From Amanita rubescens (lineage: Eukaryota; Basidiomycota; Agaricomycetes; Agaricales; Amanitaceae), in NCBI GenBank assembly GCA_015039365.1, contig WION01000383.1, positions 1 through 49,969 on the forward strand: DNA of 49,969 nt, written 5' to 3'. The stretch's first letter is position 1. Each line of letters opens with the position of its first letter. Below the pieces are notes generated by a model. The model was not told the DNA's origin. It saw only the letters and a list, made by a program, of their open reading frames with translations, and did no database searches. A program made the translations under genes and the position numbers. Positions 22,770-32,921 of this stretch are shown here, in pieces.

Positions 22770-23793
22770 AGACTTTAACTGCTGATGCGTGTGCGACTCT
22801 GAACCCTTCAGATGACTCGCCAACTCTCAAGCTGTGCACGTAGTATTCGGGCCTACTGCCAATTCTAACGTGAGAATACCGTCGGCTCCAGAAGGTCCGT
22901 CGTTGCCGTAAACTTTTACGACAGTTTGTGGGTGTGAGTTGACAACGTTGGCACTGACAAACAGATCCAGAAGTATCAAAACATGGTATCGCCATGCAGC
23001 TTAGGCACTTTCGACCTGGAAACCTCAATAAATCCTTCAATTGATCACCGAGGGTCGCGTGTTAATTCCGCGTTCGCAGAATGTGCCCGAATTTTCGGAG
23101 AAATAAACAACACGGGTGGCAACATCCGACTCCAAACGCCATCCCGTTCAAGAACTTATTGTTCGTCCACGATGCATCGACTTTAGGCAATGTGGACGGT
23201 CTTGAAACGGCAAGCTCAAACCGCGCACACGTGGACCTACACGAATAAACAAATCGAAATTGAACCTGTACACCACACCATCCCTTCCACACCGTAAAAT
23301 TCTGGCCTCGATAGCTCACGCGCGAACTGGCGGAAACCTCGTCTGCTGTCTAAATTGGTGCAGGAAACAGGCTCCCCTGGTTCCAGGACTTTCCTAATCC
23401 AGAAGCAACTTGAGCATCTGATGTCTGTGTCCGTACATCAACCAAACCAACTCCGCGAACAATTGTTCACCTTGTCCTATACCTTGTCCCAATTCGTCAC
23501 CGCAAATAACTGGACCTCTGTTGATCGCCGTTCCGGGTCAAATATCTCGTCCGTGACTCCAACGCCGTAACCAGCGTTCACCCGCACCAAATCAAGTTAA
23601 TAGTCGGCTGTGCTGCGGTGTTGAACAAACGCAGAGATCTGTATACAATGTATCAACGCTGAATACGGTTTGTATAAACTTATTGGGATATTCTCATGCA
23701 TTCATCCTTGTTCCACAGCTATCGTCGCGTTGCTTCCTTCGGCTTGTCCATTTCGCGAAGGACAGCTGTGTGTGTAGCTCTGCTACATGAATA
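22770..23793 (+). repeat. Block X upstream segment, copy 3
   Basis: Repeats the X1 and X2 flanks: 'aattctaacgtgagaatac' near 22861, 'aacttttacgacagtttg' near 22911, 'cgcgcgaactggcggaaacc'-like DNA near 23320, the palindrome at 23457-23468, and 'tcatgcattcatccttg' near 23693. Shorter than copy 2 by several deletions. Confidence 0.72.
23457..23468. promoter_or_regulatory. 12-bp palindrome upstream of X3
   Basis: GAACAATTGTTC, third identical copy, 325 bp before the ATG that corresponds to the X1/X2 start. Confidence 0.45.
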
Positions 23794-24892
23794 ATGGCAG
23801 AACAATAGCCGGTCGCACAAAGCTCCAATGACCCAGACGAAGCCGGCAGCCAATTACGGCAAATGTTCTCTACACGTATCCTATAAAGTCCCCTTTCCAT
23901 CCGTCTTCGGTATACTCTTAGTTTGATCCCCTACTTCTTTCGAATCATGTCACAGAAAGAATCCGACTACTCCCAATCGAAGGAGTTCAAGCCGCTCAAC
24001 GACGTTTTTCGCGTCAACAGTAACCGCGACTACCTCTGCCTGCTCTATGCCAAGCCGATGAACTCCAATCTCTCTCGCGAGCATTGGAATGTGACCGAAA
24101 TCAGTATATACAAGGACAGACGCTCCAGGGTCCAACACGAGTACTTGGTCGCGAAGCTCAGTGACGGCGCTAGAGGGGAAGTCTATCTCCGTATCGAGCG
24201 CCGAGTTCGAAACTCTTTAGTCAAGGAGGCGTTCGAAAAGCACGTTCTCGGACGAGGCTCGCAGCAAACCGACTCATCAAAGCCAGACGGTGGGCAAGTG
24301 ATCACTGCCGAGCGGCCGCAGAAGAGGATTAAGAAGTACGCCGTGGACGAATTAAGCCTCTTCGATCCCAAACTGTTGGAACGGGGCCAGCTCCTCGTTG
24401 ACCACCTCGTCTTTAAAACCAAGCCCATGTCACTTCCTCGACTTGTCGTTTTGGCCTGCGCAATCACCGACCATTCGAAGGACCATTACTTCTTCGAAAA
24501 GAATTGTTACTGGTTTTGCTATTGCGCTGGAGAGGCACTTAAACAACGTTTTAATTGTGAAAGCGTGCCAGTCCCAGAAAAGCGGAGGCAAGGTACTTGG
24601 CTGATGTCGCTGGCAAATAATCTTTGGAAAGACGTTGATTTTAACGTGTTGTTAAAGAAATACGATACTATGTGGTCGGCGTTTGAACACGGGGTGAGTT
24701 CTGTTGATTGGGCATGATGATATTAGTACTGACATGAATGGATCGCAGATCCAGTCGATTGTTGATCATCCGGATAACCAGGACCTCAAAGAGGTAGAAA
24801 AGCGTGTTGAAGAAGTGGAACATTGTGCGGAGAAGAAGCGCGCGGAAGATTTGGAACGTCAGCTCGCGGAACTCAAGGCCCAGCTTGCCTAA
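23794..24892 (+). pseudogene. X3: paralogue of X1/X2 with broken N-terminus
   Basis: The ATG equivalent to X1/X2 is at 23794, but its fifth codon is TAG. A 2-base deletion near 23828 and a 1-base deletion near 23891 then scramble the first 40 or so codons. From 23905 onward the frame is intact and an internal ATG at 23947 could start a 296-aa protein: exon 23947-24693, a 55-bp intron, exon 24749-24892. That part keeps REHW, HEYL, LVVLACAI and FFEKNCYWFC. The coiled coil is cut to about 45 residues and ends KAQLA-stop; the stop precedes the donor of the terminal intron used in X1/X2. Either a decaying copy or a functional N-truncated variant. The whole predicted catalytic half being open favours recent decay or retained use. 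Confidence 0.7.
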
Positions 24893-25189
24893 AGCAAAGG
24901 TAAGGGCCATGCCTAATTGATAGTCGTAGTTTGACTGATAATCCCAATATAGCAGCCCAGTGATACCCTCAAGACGCCGTTTTTTTCTTATCATCTCCTC
25001 ACGAACTTTCCATATATTATACATTCTAACTACTGACAGAAACGTTACGGTACCTCAATAGGATTTAGATGACGCTTTATGACCATGATATGAAATATAA
25101 GCTAGTTATTACAACTTCTAATAACGCGAATTGTTGCCAATGCCATAGGCGCAACAATGTTGTAGTATACTAGATCATATGGACCTTGT

Positions 25190-25465
25190 TCATGGGAAGA
25201 GATGCAGCGGTCGCAACACGGTCAAACACCGTTTCTGCCTACGATCACCCTTCCTGTTTTCCCCTCGTCACCGTGATTTCTCGTCGTTGTCCCAACACCA
25301 ATCGTTTCATCGCCTTGGAAGGTTTCCTTCCAAAACATGAAACGGGCACAGAGCGACAATCATGACGCACTGCCATATCGCCTTGATGACGGCGCACAAA
25401 TGTGGCTCAATCCGCTCGGTCACTCACGCCAGAAAGGACGCTATCCTAATGGACTGACTCTATAA
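25190..25465. repeat. W1: dispersed promoter-like repeat
   Basis: Matches 29720-29995 (W2) at roughly 80-85 percent by eye: 'cgtttcatcgccttgg', 'aaacgggcacagagcgacaat', 'acgacgctatcctaatggactgact'. It ends in 'ctataag' about 75 bp before an ATG at 25538 that opens a Ser/Pro-rich frame (MSSSPSLDSNYAST). The coding sense of 25538-26040 is ambiguous: frames on both strands, none convincing. Confidence 0.6.
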
Positions 25466-26842
25466 GAATTGACAGTACTCTCGCTGCTTCGCCCTCTTAC
25501 TATCCACACACTTTCTACCCCCCCCTCATTTATCCTCATGTCTTCCTCTCCCTCTCTGGACTCGAACTACGCCAGTACCTGTGGCCTAAACCCCAAAGCT
25601 CAACGGCCCGCGTATCGCCCTCCAGCTCACGGCTCCCCCAATCCAAAACATCTCTACTACAGTCATCGTACACAGGTGCTACACTCCATCTCTAATCCAC
25701 GGTCATCTGCGGCTAACTACTCCATCCAGGCCCAGGCTTCTGCGACCGCCAGCCAGTCGTTGGCTCCCCAGTGTCCCACCATACGCCCCAGCACCAAATC
25801 CCACTTTCCCAACGCTGGCTCCCGTGTGAGACATGAACGCCTCACCTTCCTGCGCCCTCTCAAGTTCCGAAGACTCCAATTCCGCCCAGTACGTGACTGC
25901 TTTTCCCTGTAATTTGCGTTTACTAATGACGACCTCACCCACCCTCCGACTGTACGCTTTCACGCCCAGACTAAGGAATCGACCCACACTTCGTGATCCA
26001 AGCAATACTGGCAACGGCACTTGTGCGAACGGGTTGTAAATATCAACTCCAGCCACGGAAGTAGAGATTTTAAGCCGTTTTTTGGACCTGGCATGAGCGG
26101 GATGAACGTGAACAGTGATACGCATTACGGTTGATCTCAAGGCAAGCTTCATTAACACTTGCAACGGTTTTAATCCCATTTACCTTGGCTTTCGCAGCGT
26201 TTTCCTTCATCGGTTTCAGATTCTCAATTTCCTAGTCGTTTTCCTGGCTCCCGAAAGCATAATACGGGAACTTTACTGTTTCAAGCCATAGAAATGCACA
26301 TTTGTTAGAATCGGCGGCTTTGGACTGCGCTCAAGGTAGTTCCGCATAAAAGGTAAGAAAGATTAAAGCGTTCTCTTGTATTTTGCTGACCCATGAAAAG
26401 GATGCCAGATGGCTGGCACCGGATTGAGCGTTTCCCCATCAATACGACTTGGGGACCTAGAAACATGACAAAACCTGAGGGTAGCGGAGTGACGCCCCAA
26501 GAACGGCCTTTGCAAAACAAAGGCAGAGGGACTATCCCTCTTTTTCCTTTTCATTTGGGGCTCATACGTACGCTGGTGATTGAAGAGCAATGAAAGTTGC
26601 AGTACTTACTACTCAGTCAGTTGCACAGCCACCGCCCGTGGGGTTGACGTCCTTCTACTATTATTCACCAAATCGTTTACTAAACTTCAGCACCACATCC
26701 TACAAACTTCATGTTGCCAGTGTACTACACTACCAAAATAGGTAGCACCATAGAAGTCAGAGGAATTGCGGAACTCCGCGACGGGTCAATATTATTGATC
26801 GTTATTTACACTTGTTTGCCATTGCTACATTTTCGATCCTTG

Positions 26843-27562
26843 ATGCTGAGCGCCATCGCGGCGCGCAAGGCGGCTCAGACTTTACGTGCGGATGCATCAA
26901 CGCCCATCCAAGTTACTGAAGAGGAGTCAGAGGAAACGAATATATTATAGAAGAGGAAGACGTCAATGTCAAAAAGAGAGCTAAACGCAAGCCACCCGCC
27001 AAGCGTTCTTCCCTGAGCGGCGGGAGGACGAAGGAGAAGCAAGGGGAACCCATTCCCGGATCGGAGTCGTCTAGCTCTGACAGCGACGCGGAAGTTGACC
27101 GGTCTAGTAGGCCTATCGGGCGAGCGTGGTCTTCCTCTCCGAGATTCTTCTCCAGATGATGAACAAAAAAATTATCGAGTCGTCGAATCGTCCCAAACGA
27201 GTTTGCAACGTTCAACGACTTTCAAGCAGACTGTACCAGCCTACCAGGATATTTTTCACTTGCCTCAAGACGAGCTTTCTTCCTTTTTGAATTGTACTAC
27301 GTGTGCGCAAGGAACTCTTATTGCCTTATCGGCGGGAGAGACCCTTTATATTGGGGGCGCGTACTTGGTTGGGATGTCGATTGGGGCTTCCAAGAAATCT
27401 CACCGCGTATATGCACCGAAATCATTCCCGCTTCCGGTTCTAGAGGCAGTTTCATCCGAGCCGTCGTCGATCTGGAGCGAAAAATTATCGCGTCAGCTAG
27501 AAATAGATGATAAATCCTGCGCCATCAGCTTAATTCAAGAGTTGGAAGGTGCTGAACATTGA
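26843..27562 (+). pseudogene. GRC3-like N-terminal relic (polynucleotide 5'-hydroxyl-kinase)
   Basis: The ATG at 26843 opens MLSAIAARKAAQTLRADAST, then an acidic region. A frame change at about 26940 continues into a basic KKRAKRKPPAKR segment and a Ser/Asp-rich tract. A second change near 27100 leads to QDIFHLPQDELSSF, GTLIALSAGETLYIGG and SHRVYAPKSFPLPVLEA, ending at TGA 27562. This order (basic/acidic leader, then a Gly-Glu-Thr-Leu beta domain and a YAP-x-x-x-PLPV-like stretch) is what I know from the N-terminus of fungal GRC3/NOL9, which phosphorylates RNA 5' ends in ITS2 rRNA processing. The P-loop kinase domain is entirely missing and at least two frameshifts are present, so this is a dead partial copy; the working gene must be elsewhere. 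Confidence 0.5.
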
Positions 27563-27748
27563 CTGTACAACACCCCGGTCCCAAAAAAGCGGACGTTGGA
27601 CATGGTTCTACGTCGATCTTGTGTGTGGGAGAGCCAATGGTAGGCCGCATAGAGCTACGTATTGCGTGAGGGAGACGGTAAGCGGAGATACATGTGCCTT
27701 TGCCTCATCGAAATGATAAGTCGGGATGCAGTGGACGTGTGTCGCGGA

Positions 27749-27952
27749 ATGCGCAACTCCGTCGCTGGCACCGTCATCGAGGCCATCGGAGGTATGACAA
27801 GCTCCACCTCGTGGCAACAATCAGGCAAAGAACGCCACACGCGTGGAGAAGCCGAGTACGGAGCTGCCCAAATGCAAGGCTATGCCGAGGGCACGCTGGA
27901 TAGACTTCAAGGAAAGATGGATACGATCATGGGCGATAAGCTCGAGCTTTGA
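27749..27952 (+). pseudogene. Hmp1/CsbD-like protein fragment
   Basis: About 68 codons reading MRNSVAGTVIEAIGG, SWQQSGKERHTRGEAEYGAA and GYAEGTLDRLQGKMDTIMGDK, then a stop. This fits the small CsbD-like family that includes the Ustilago Hmp1 mismatch/cruciform DNA-binding protein: hydrophilic, Gly/Gln/Glu-rich, with an internal G-T-V-x-E-x-I-G motif. The usual N-terminal dozen residues and the C-terminal tail after TGDK are absent, so it is a fragment or a very short form. It lies between the GRC3-like relic and the propeller gene, both of which share its strand. Confidence 0.5.
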
Positions 27953-28087
27953 GTGATTGGGTTTGGACGTCTTTTGATTGATATTAATGGGGTTTGGCAG
28001 GTAATCATAGACTCGATAAAGGTGTCACTCGACACACATCGCCGCTGTGTCCACCCTTTCCTTGTCTGTCTTTCATCCACTCAGACG

Positions 28088-28136
28088 GTATGTATCCACG
28101 TTCTCTTCAAGTACTCTAGCTAACCTACATCTATAG
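28088..28136 (+). other. Likely 5' UTR intron of the propeller gene
   Basis: A GTATGT donor, a 'ctaac' branch-like site and a CTATAG acceptor bound a 49-bp intron that ends 15 bp before the ATG at 28152. The pyrimidine-rich leader upstream (28030-28080) looks like a transcript start region. Confidence 0.55.
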
Positions 28137-28151
28137 TTTATCCAATCCAAC

Positions 28152-29204
28152 ATGTCTATAACCTCTACATTCCTACCAGTCTATGCCCAAGGAGATCCTG
28201 GGAACGGTATTGCCGGGTATGACCTCAAATCCACCAGGGATCTCTCCTTTGCATTCGATTATGACAGCAGTAGCAAGCTGGACCACATCGTCCTCTACCG
28301 GCCTGGCACTGGCACTATCTGGATCATCCGCAACCAAGGTGGCAATTTCTCCCCCGTTTATCACCAAGGTGATCCCGGGAACGGCATTGGTGGTTATGAT
28401 CTCAAATCCACTGCGGACCGCGCCTTTGCCTTCGATTATGACAGTAGCGGCAAGCAGGACCATATAGTTCTCTACAGACCCGGCTTCGGCACCATCTGGA
28501 TACTTAGCAATCGCGGTGGACAATTCTCTCCTGTCTATGCAAAAGGCAACGGCATCGGTGGATATGATCTCGAATCCGCTGCTGATGTTGTCTTTCCCTT
28601 TGATTACAAGGGAACTGGGAAGCTTGATCACCTTGTCCTCTACCGTGCTGGATTTGGAGCGATATGGATCCTAAACCACATTGGTGTCCTATTCGCCCCT
28701 GTTTATCGGGGAGACGGTGGCATTGGTGGATATGATCTAGAATCTGTCAATGATCGTGTCTTCGCGTTTGATTACGACTCAAGTGGCAAGCTTGATCACC
28801 TTGTCCTCTATCGCCGTGGATCGCGTAGTACAATCTGGATCCTCCGTAACCAAAATGGGAGGTTCACTCCCGTATATCGAGGTGATGGTATAGGCATTGG
28901 TGGATACGATCTTAAATCCGGCGCCGATCGTGTCTTTACCTTCGATTATGATAAGAGCGGCAAGCTTGATCATCTTGTCCTCTACCGTCCTGGCACGGGC
29001 ACCATATGGATCCTGAAAAACAGCAACGGTCAATTCGCTCCCGTTTACCAACAAGGTGATCCAGGCGTCGGTATTGGTGGATATGATCTCAAATCCCCTG
29101 CCGACTTGGTCTACGCCTTCGATTACAACAAGACTGGCAACCAAGATCACCTTGTCCTCTACCGCCCCGGTACTGGCACCATATGGCTCCTTAAAAGAGA
29201 GTAG
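28152..29204 (+). CDS. Six-repeat beta-propeller-like protein
   Basis: Single-exon 350-aa protein made of six tandem repeats of 56-59 residues covering residues 7-350. Each runs F-x-PVY-x-(G), GIGGYDL(K/E)S, FDYDSSGKLDH, LVLYRPGTGTIWIL and an N-x-G turn. The D-x-D-x-S-G-x-x-D loop resembles calcium loops of FG-GAP/VCBS (integrin-like) propellers. Repeats 1 and 2 are the closest pair. There is no signal peptide or membrane segment, as for many cytosolic mushroom fruit-body lectins and defence proteins. A carbohydrate-binding or defence role is inference. The frame is fully intact, and high nucleotide similarity between repeats suggests recent expansion or gene conversion. Confidence 0.85.
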   Translation: MSITSTFLPVYAQGDPGNGIAGYDLKSTRDLSFAFDYDSSSKLDHIVLYRPGTGTIWIIRNQGGNFSPVYHQGDPGNGIGGYDLKSTADRAFAFDYDSSGKQDHIVLYRPGFGTIWILSNRGGQFSPVYAKGNGIGGYDLESAADVVFPFDYKGTGKLDHLVLYRAGFGAIWILNHIGVLFAPVYRGDGGIGGYDLESVNDRVFAFDYDSSGKLDHLVLYRRGSRSTIWILRNQNGRFTPVYRGDGIGIGGYDLKSGADRVFTFDYDKSGKLDHLVLYRPGTGTIWILKNSNGQFAPVYQQGDPGVGIGGYDLKSPADLVYAFDYNKTGNQDHLVLYRPGTGTIWLLKRE

Positions 29205-29719
29205 GGGATACGAGTCCAGGACAGCTGATGCTGAAGTTATTATCGGTGAACTTGTTATCTCCTCTCTGCATCATTGCCTCGTTTTCAATTATTCTTGTTT
29301 TTTCAAGTAGTCGTATATGAACCACTCAAAGGCCTTCTTCAAATACATATACTGGCTTTCTTGGCTTTCTCCCGTCTATCTTGTTCCTTGTCGCTTGCCG
29401 TCGTTATATTTATGAAATTCGCAATATAAGCCTATAGTCCCCCTTTTCTCCACATAAGCCCAAATCGCTGGTTCTCCACGTTCCTGTACGTATTTAGTTG
29501 TAGTTGAGCCGGAATGATATTTCTCCAAATTACAAACAGCTGCTTTGTGGAGTCAAGACCGTGCCGGGGAAAATATTAGAGCATGGGACGAAAGGGGGAC
29601 ACGAGAGGAGTAAGGAACAGACCGAACGGTGATCATCCTGCCTATTCGTTCATATCCAGTTTTCTGAACGCGGGACGGACCACGAATCACGGGAAGATCC
29701 GCGCCCGAGGCGCAATAAC

Positions 29720-29995
29720 TTATGTTGTAGCTTGTTCAGTGGGAAGAAATGCACCGGCCGCAACACAGTCAAACACTGTCCCTGCCTACGATCGCTTCGT
29801 CTGTAGTCTCGTCATCGTGACTCTTCGTCGGTTGTCCCAACACTTAATCGTTTCATCGCCTTGGCAGGTTTCCTCCCAAAACATAAAACGGGCACAGAGC
29901 GACAATTGATTATCTCATACCAACGCACTGCCATTTCGTCTTCGGTCACTAACGCCAGAAACGACGCTAGCCTAATGGATTGACTACACGTTGGC
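29720..29995. repeat. W2: dispersed promoter-like repeat
   Basis: Second copy of W1 (25190-25465), same orientation. It precedes an ATG at 30029 that opens a 92-codon Ser/Arg-rich frame (MLKSPKISLAVLPSS) of unknown meaning. The two W copies lie on either side of the GRC3-like/Hmp1-like/propeller block. Confidence 0.6.
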
Positions 29996-30271
29996 CAACG
30001 TTCTCTGTAACCTACCCTACGCCACAACATGTTGAAGTCCCCCAAGATCTCCTTGGCCGTACTACCCTCTTCCAACACAGCGATCATTACTCGCGCGTCT
30101 TCCTCAACTCTTCCTCGTCAAATGTCCAAGATAGCACGCCCGCCAACCGGAAACCGCATTTTCATCACGGTGTCCCGCCTGCTGATACGCATAATTCCAG
30201 CTATCCTCACTCCTGCAACAAAAAGAGCGCTGTTGGTACGTCTACCCCCATTGTGGAATCAAAAATACCAC

Positions 30272-30928
30272 TTACACGCCAAGGTCGTGTTGCGGGTCGT
30301 ATTGTAGAAGAATCTTTGATTCGGCATATTTGTTAAGGGTTTTCAACTGACCGGGCAAGAGGGTTGTCCTTGACGCAGGAACACACCCATTGCATTCTAA
30401 CACGATCAAGTAACGTGGTTTTCCGAACCTGCCCAGGCCCCCAGGCCCAATATCCGCCCACGCGACCAACGTCCCAAGCCTTTCAAAAGCGTGGATCTCG
30501 AATATGACGTCTTCGACTTTGCTGGAAACGATCCTCTTGATCACCACTTGTTTATTGTTGACGTGCACGATTAGAGGGAACGCCTGTTCGTTCCCTTTGC
30601 CTGCCACTGCGGCGGACTCCTGACGGTATTCTTTCCATAGTGTCTTGAGGACGCTTGGGTTGCTTGCCTGACTTGGGAGCTGGTCTAATTTTTTCGGGGG
30701 AGGACCCAACTGATTATAACCCTGCTCATAGAACGGTTTGAATTGGATGTGGAATGAGAGCGGTTTAATTTTGGCGTATTGATGAACGTTCTGTGAGAAG
30801 ATGGTTAATGGAGCATCAGGCAATGTGTTAGGCTGGCTGCGTACTGTCCTCGGGCCAATATTATGCGATGGTAAAGCGCAGATGGTAGATATGAAGATAA
30901 GGAGGACTGAAATGACAGGGAGGTGCAT
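30272..30928 (-). CDS. P1: small secreted protein, family P
   Basis: Minus-strand gene starting at 30928. The signal peptide MHLPVISVLLIFISTICA is followed by a short leader. A 54-bp segment at 30844-30791 has a GTACGC donor and TCACAG acceptor exactly where P2 has its intron. It contains no stop and is a multiple of three, so the protein is 200 aa if spliced and 218 if retained. The mature part has GYNQLGPPPKKLDQLP, LVAWADIGPGG, a PRYLIVLEC strand and a C-terminal helix. Two Cys (in ECNGC) could pair. The family is unknown. Paralogue P2 lies at 32922-33589 with a similar promoter. Confidence 0.72.
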   Translation of the reverse strand: MHLPVISVLLIFISTICALPSHNIGPRTVRSQPNTLPDAPLTIFSQNVHQYAKIKPLSFHIQFKPFYEQGYNQLGPPPKKLDQLPSQASNPSVLKTLWKEYRQESAAVAGKGNEQAFPLIVHVNNKQVVIKRIVSSKVEDVIFEIHAFERLGTLVAWADIGPGGLGRFGKPRYLIVLECNGCVPASRTTLLPGQLKTLNKYAESKILLQYDPQHDLGV

Positions 30929-30929
30929 G

Positions 30930-32565
30930 ATAGTTTCGAGGGCCTGCCTCAGTCGGAGAAGGGTTGACGTCCAGGTTTTTTAACTTTCAAGCTCGTGCAT
31001 CCGGGTTTCGCGGTAAACGGAACGGAAGAATTATAATTTTGCCAAGTCGAGTTGAGGACTCTTCTTGGTCGCTACTGCGACCCTTTGATGCAACGCGTGA
31101 TGTGAACATGGCAATTGGCAAAGGCTGGACGGGCCGCTACGGGTCGTCGTCGGCATGCGCTGTTTCCAACCCCGTGATACCCGACCTTGGTTTGTCCGGA
31201 AGTCTAAATTCAACTTTGCTGGTATTTGACTTCGTGCTAGGCTGCTAGCAGCTATTCAAGAAAACATGGGCCTTGGGCTCTTCCTCTATTCCGCCAACGG
31301 GTGCCTTTAAAAACTTTTTATCGCTTTCAGTCACAGTATGCCTTTCACTCTCCCCCAGTGGCCCAGTCTTTTGCCTCCTATCGTCGTTCGTCGCCAATAC
31401 CTAGCCTCCGGTCGCCGGGGTCGATCATGGGCAGTGCAATTGATATCTACCGGGTACATGACCTATTATAGCTGTACCGCCACTCCCACAACAACCAATC
31501 CGCGACAGCGAATAGCCCGGGCAAGAAAACTGGACGCCGATGAATAGACCCTGGGTTCAAGGCCTTGGAACGAAAGGTAGAATTGCTGTTGCAGGCTGAG
31601 AAATACGCGTTAAGGCGGTCGTCGGCGTGTTTTGCCAGACGGCAGGTAAAATACTATCTCCGATAGAACAACCTACCAGTTTCTCTGCAATCATCAAGAG
31701 GATTTCAAACTTCAGGATTCGCTAGATGTAAAGCGAGACCAAGTCTAGCGTGGGTCTCTCACTGCATCTACGGTGAAGTGCGGGGCAGTTGTACTCAGAC
31801 GCACTGGCACAGGTGTCAAGAATCAGGACATAACTCAGATATGATCCCGGACGCGCGTTTGGGACGATTGGAACCATGAGGGGACCCTAGTCTGTACGTT
31901 ACTCATAAATTTCTTCACGACGCAATGGAAGGGACTGACACTTTTTATTCCAGCACCTGCGCTCATGTGGATTCCCTCTGTCTTAGTTAGTGCTGCCTTG
32001 ATTCATTTTTCCTACTCTCTGTTGCATGGTCTGGGACTGACTAGATCTGGGCTACGGTATGGATGTAGGTCATCGTAGGTGTAGGATTGAACTGACACCG
32101 TACGTAGTTGAAATTACTCGATTGGAAAGATTGCTATCCTGGCAAAGTGCCCGGGTCGAGTGCGCGCTCTTGCTAGTATGCATTGCGTTTTCATCTGCCC
32201 CTACGGTTAGACGGTCTTTTCAGGTGCCTCTGAGCCCATCAGTTCGAGTAATAATGCATTTATTGCTATCATTCGTATACTTTTGTCATATCTGCCCTTG
32301 TCAGAGAATTACAACCTTCAATCCTGGAGGGCCGGGTTAGCATATCAATGAGTGTATGACATTTTCGAAAGCGAACGGCCCACAACGCCAAGTACGCTGT
32401 AGACTGTATGAGAAAAAACTTCCTGCACAACTTGTTCAGATAAGCCTCAGCCTCCCTTGAATCGAATGATGACCGATGATCTATCCATCCTTCCCCAGCC
32501 TCGCCTTTCGGATTTCTTAGCGTTGCTAATGTGGAGATCGGAGCACACCGGCCGCATCTTCGACC
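30930..32565. other. Intergenic
   Basis: Holds the P1 promoter (30930-31030, with 'gggtttcgcggtaaacgg' matching the P2 promoter) and then about 1.5 kb without a gene I can support. No repeat or RNA gene is seen. Confidence 0.5.
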
Positions 32566-32844
32566 CTGGATGTAGCAGTAAACACTAAGCCGCCACCGGA
32601 GCCTCTGGAGCGATTCATCGACGCGCCTGGAGAACTATATGAAGCAACGGACCAGCATCGTACAATTATGGCGCTTCGCAACCCATCTATGAAGACATTT
32701 ATTCTGTATGCGATCTCTTCAACACATTTCCCACACAATCGCAGCCGGGTGGTCATGAACGGGCCAGTTGAAATTAGACATCAAACAAAGCGCGCCATCC
32801 AACCATCAATCGCAATCCGTTCACCACGAGATGCCGTTGTATAA
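32566..32844 (+). other. Orphan open frame without ATG
   Basis: A 92-codon open stretch reads LDVAVNTKPPPEPLERFIDA, then MALRNPSMKTFILYAI, and ends at TAA. It has no usable start; a short frame with ATG at 32467 (MTDDLSILPQPRLSDFLALL) overlaps its left end in another frame. The two together look like a broken exon of an unidentified gene. Confidence 0.3.
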
Positions 32845-32921
32845 CAAAAATCCTTGCTGTCTTCACCGCTACACACACACAAATAAGCGTCGGTATGTAC
32901 TCCCTAGTTGAACCAATACAC

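Noticed and set aside
25703..26179. 158-codon minus-strand frame and overlapping plus-strand frames at 25538-26040
   Set aside because: Both strands are open because of a low-complexity C/T-rich stretch; no splice-consistent model or family resemblance on either.
28152..29204. Naming the six-repeat protein as a PVL- or PLL-type seven-bladed lectin
   Set aside because: Six, not seven, repeats and a different core motif; only the calcium-loop-like pattern is shared.
31540..31575. tRNA B-box-like 'gggttcaaggcc'
   Set aside because: No A box at the right distance and no cloverleaf could be folded by eye.
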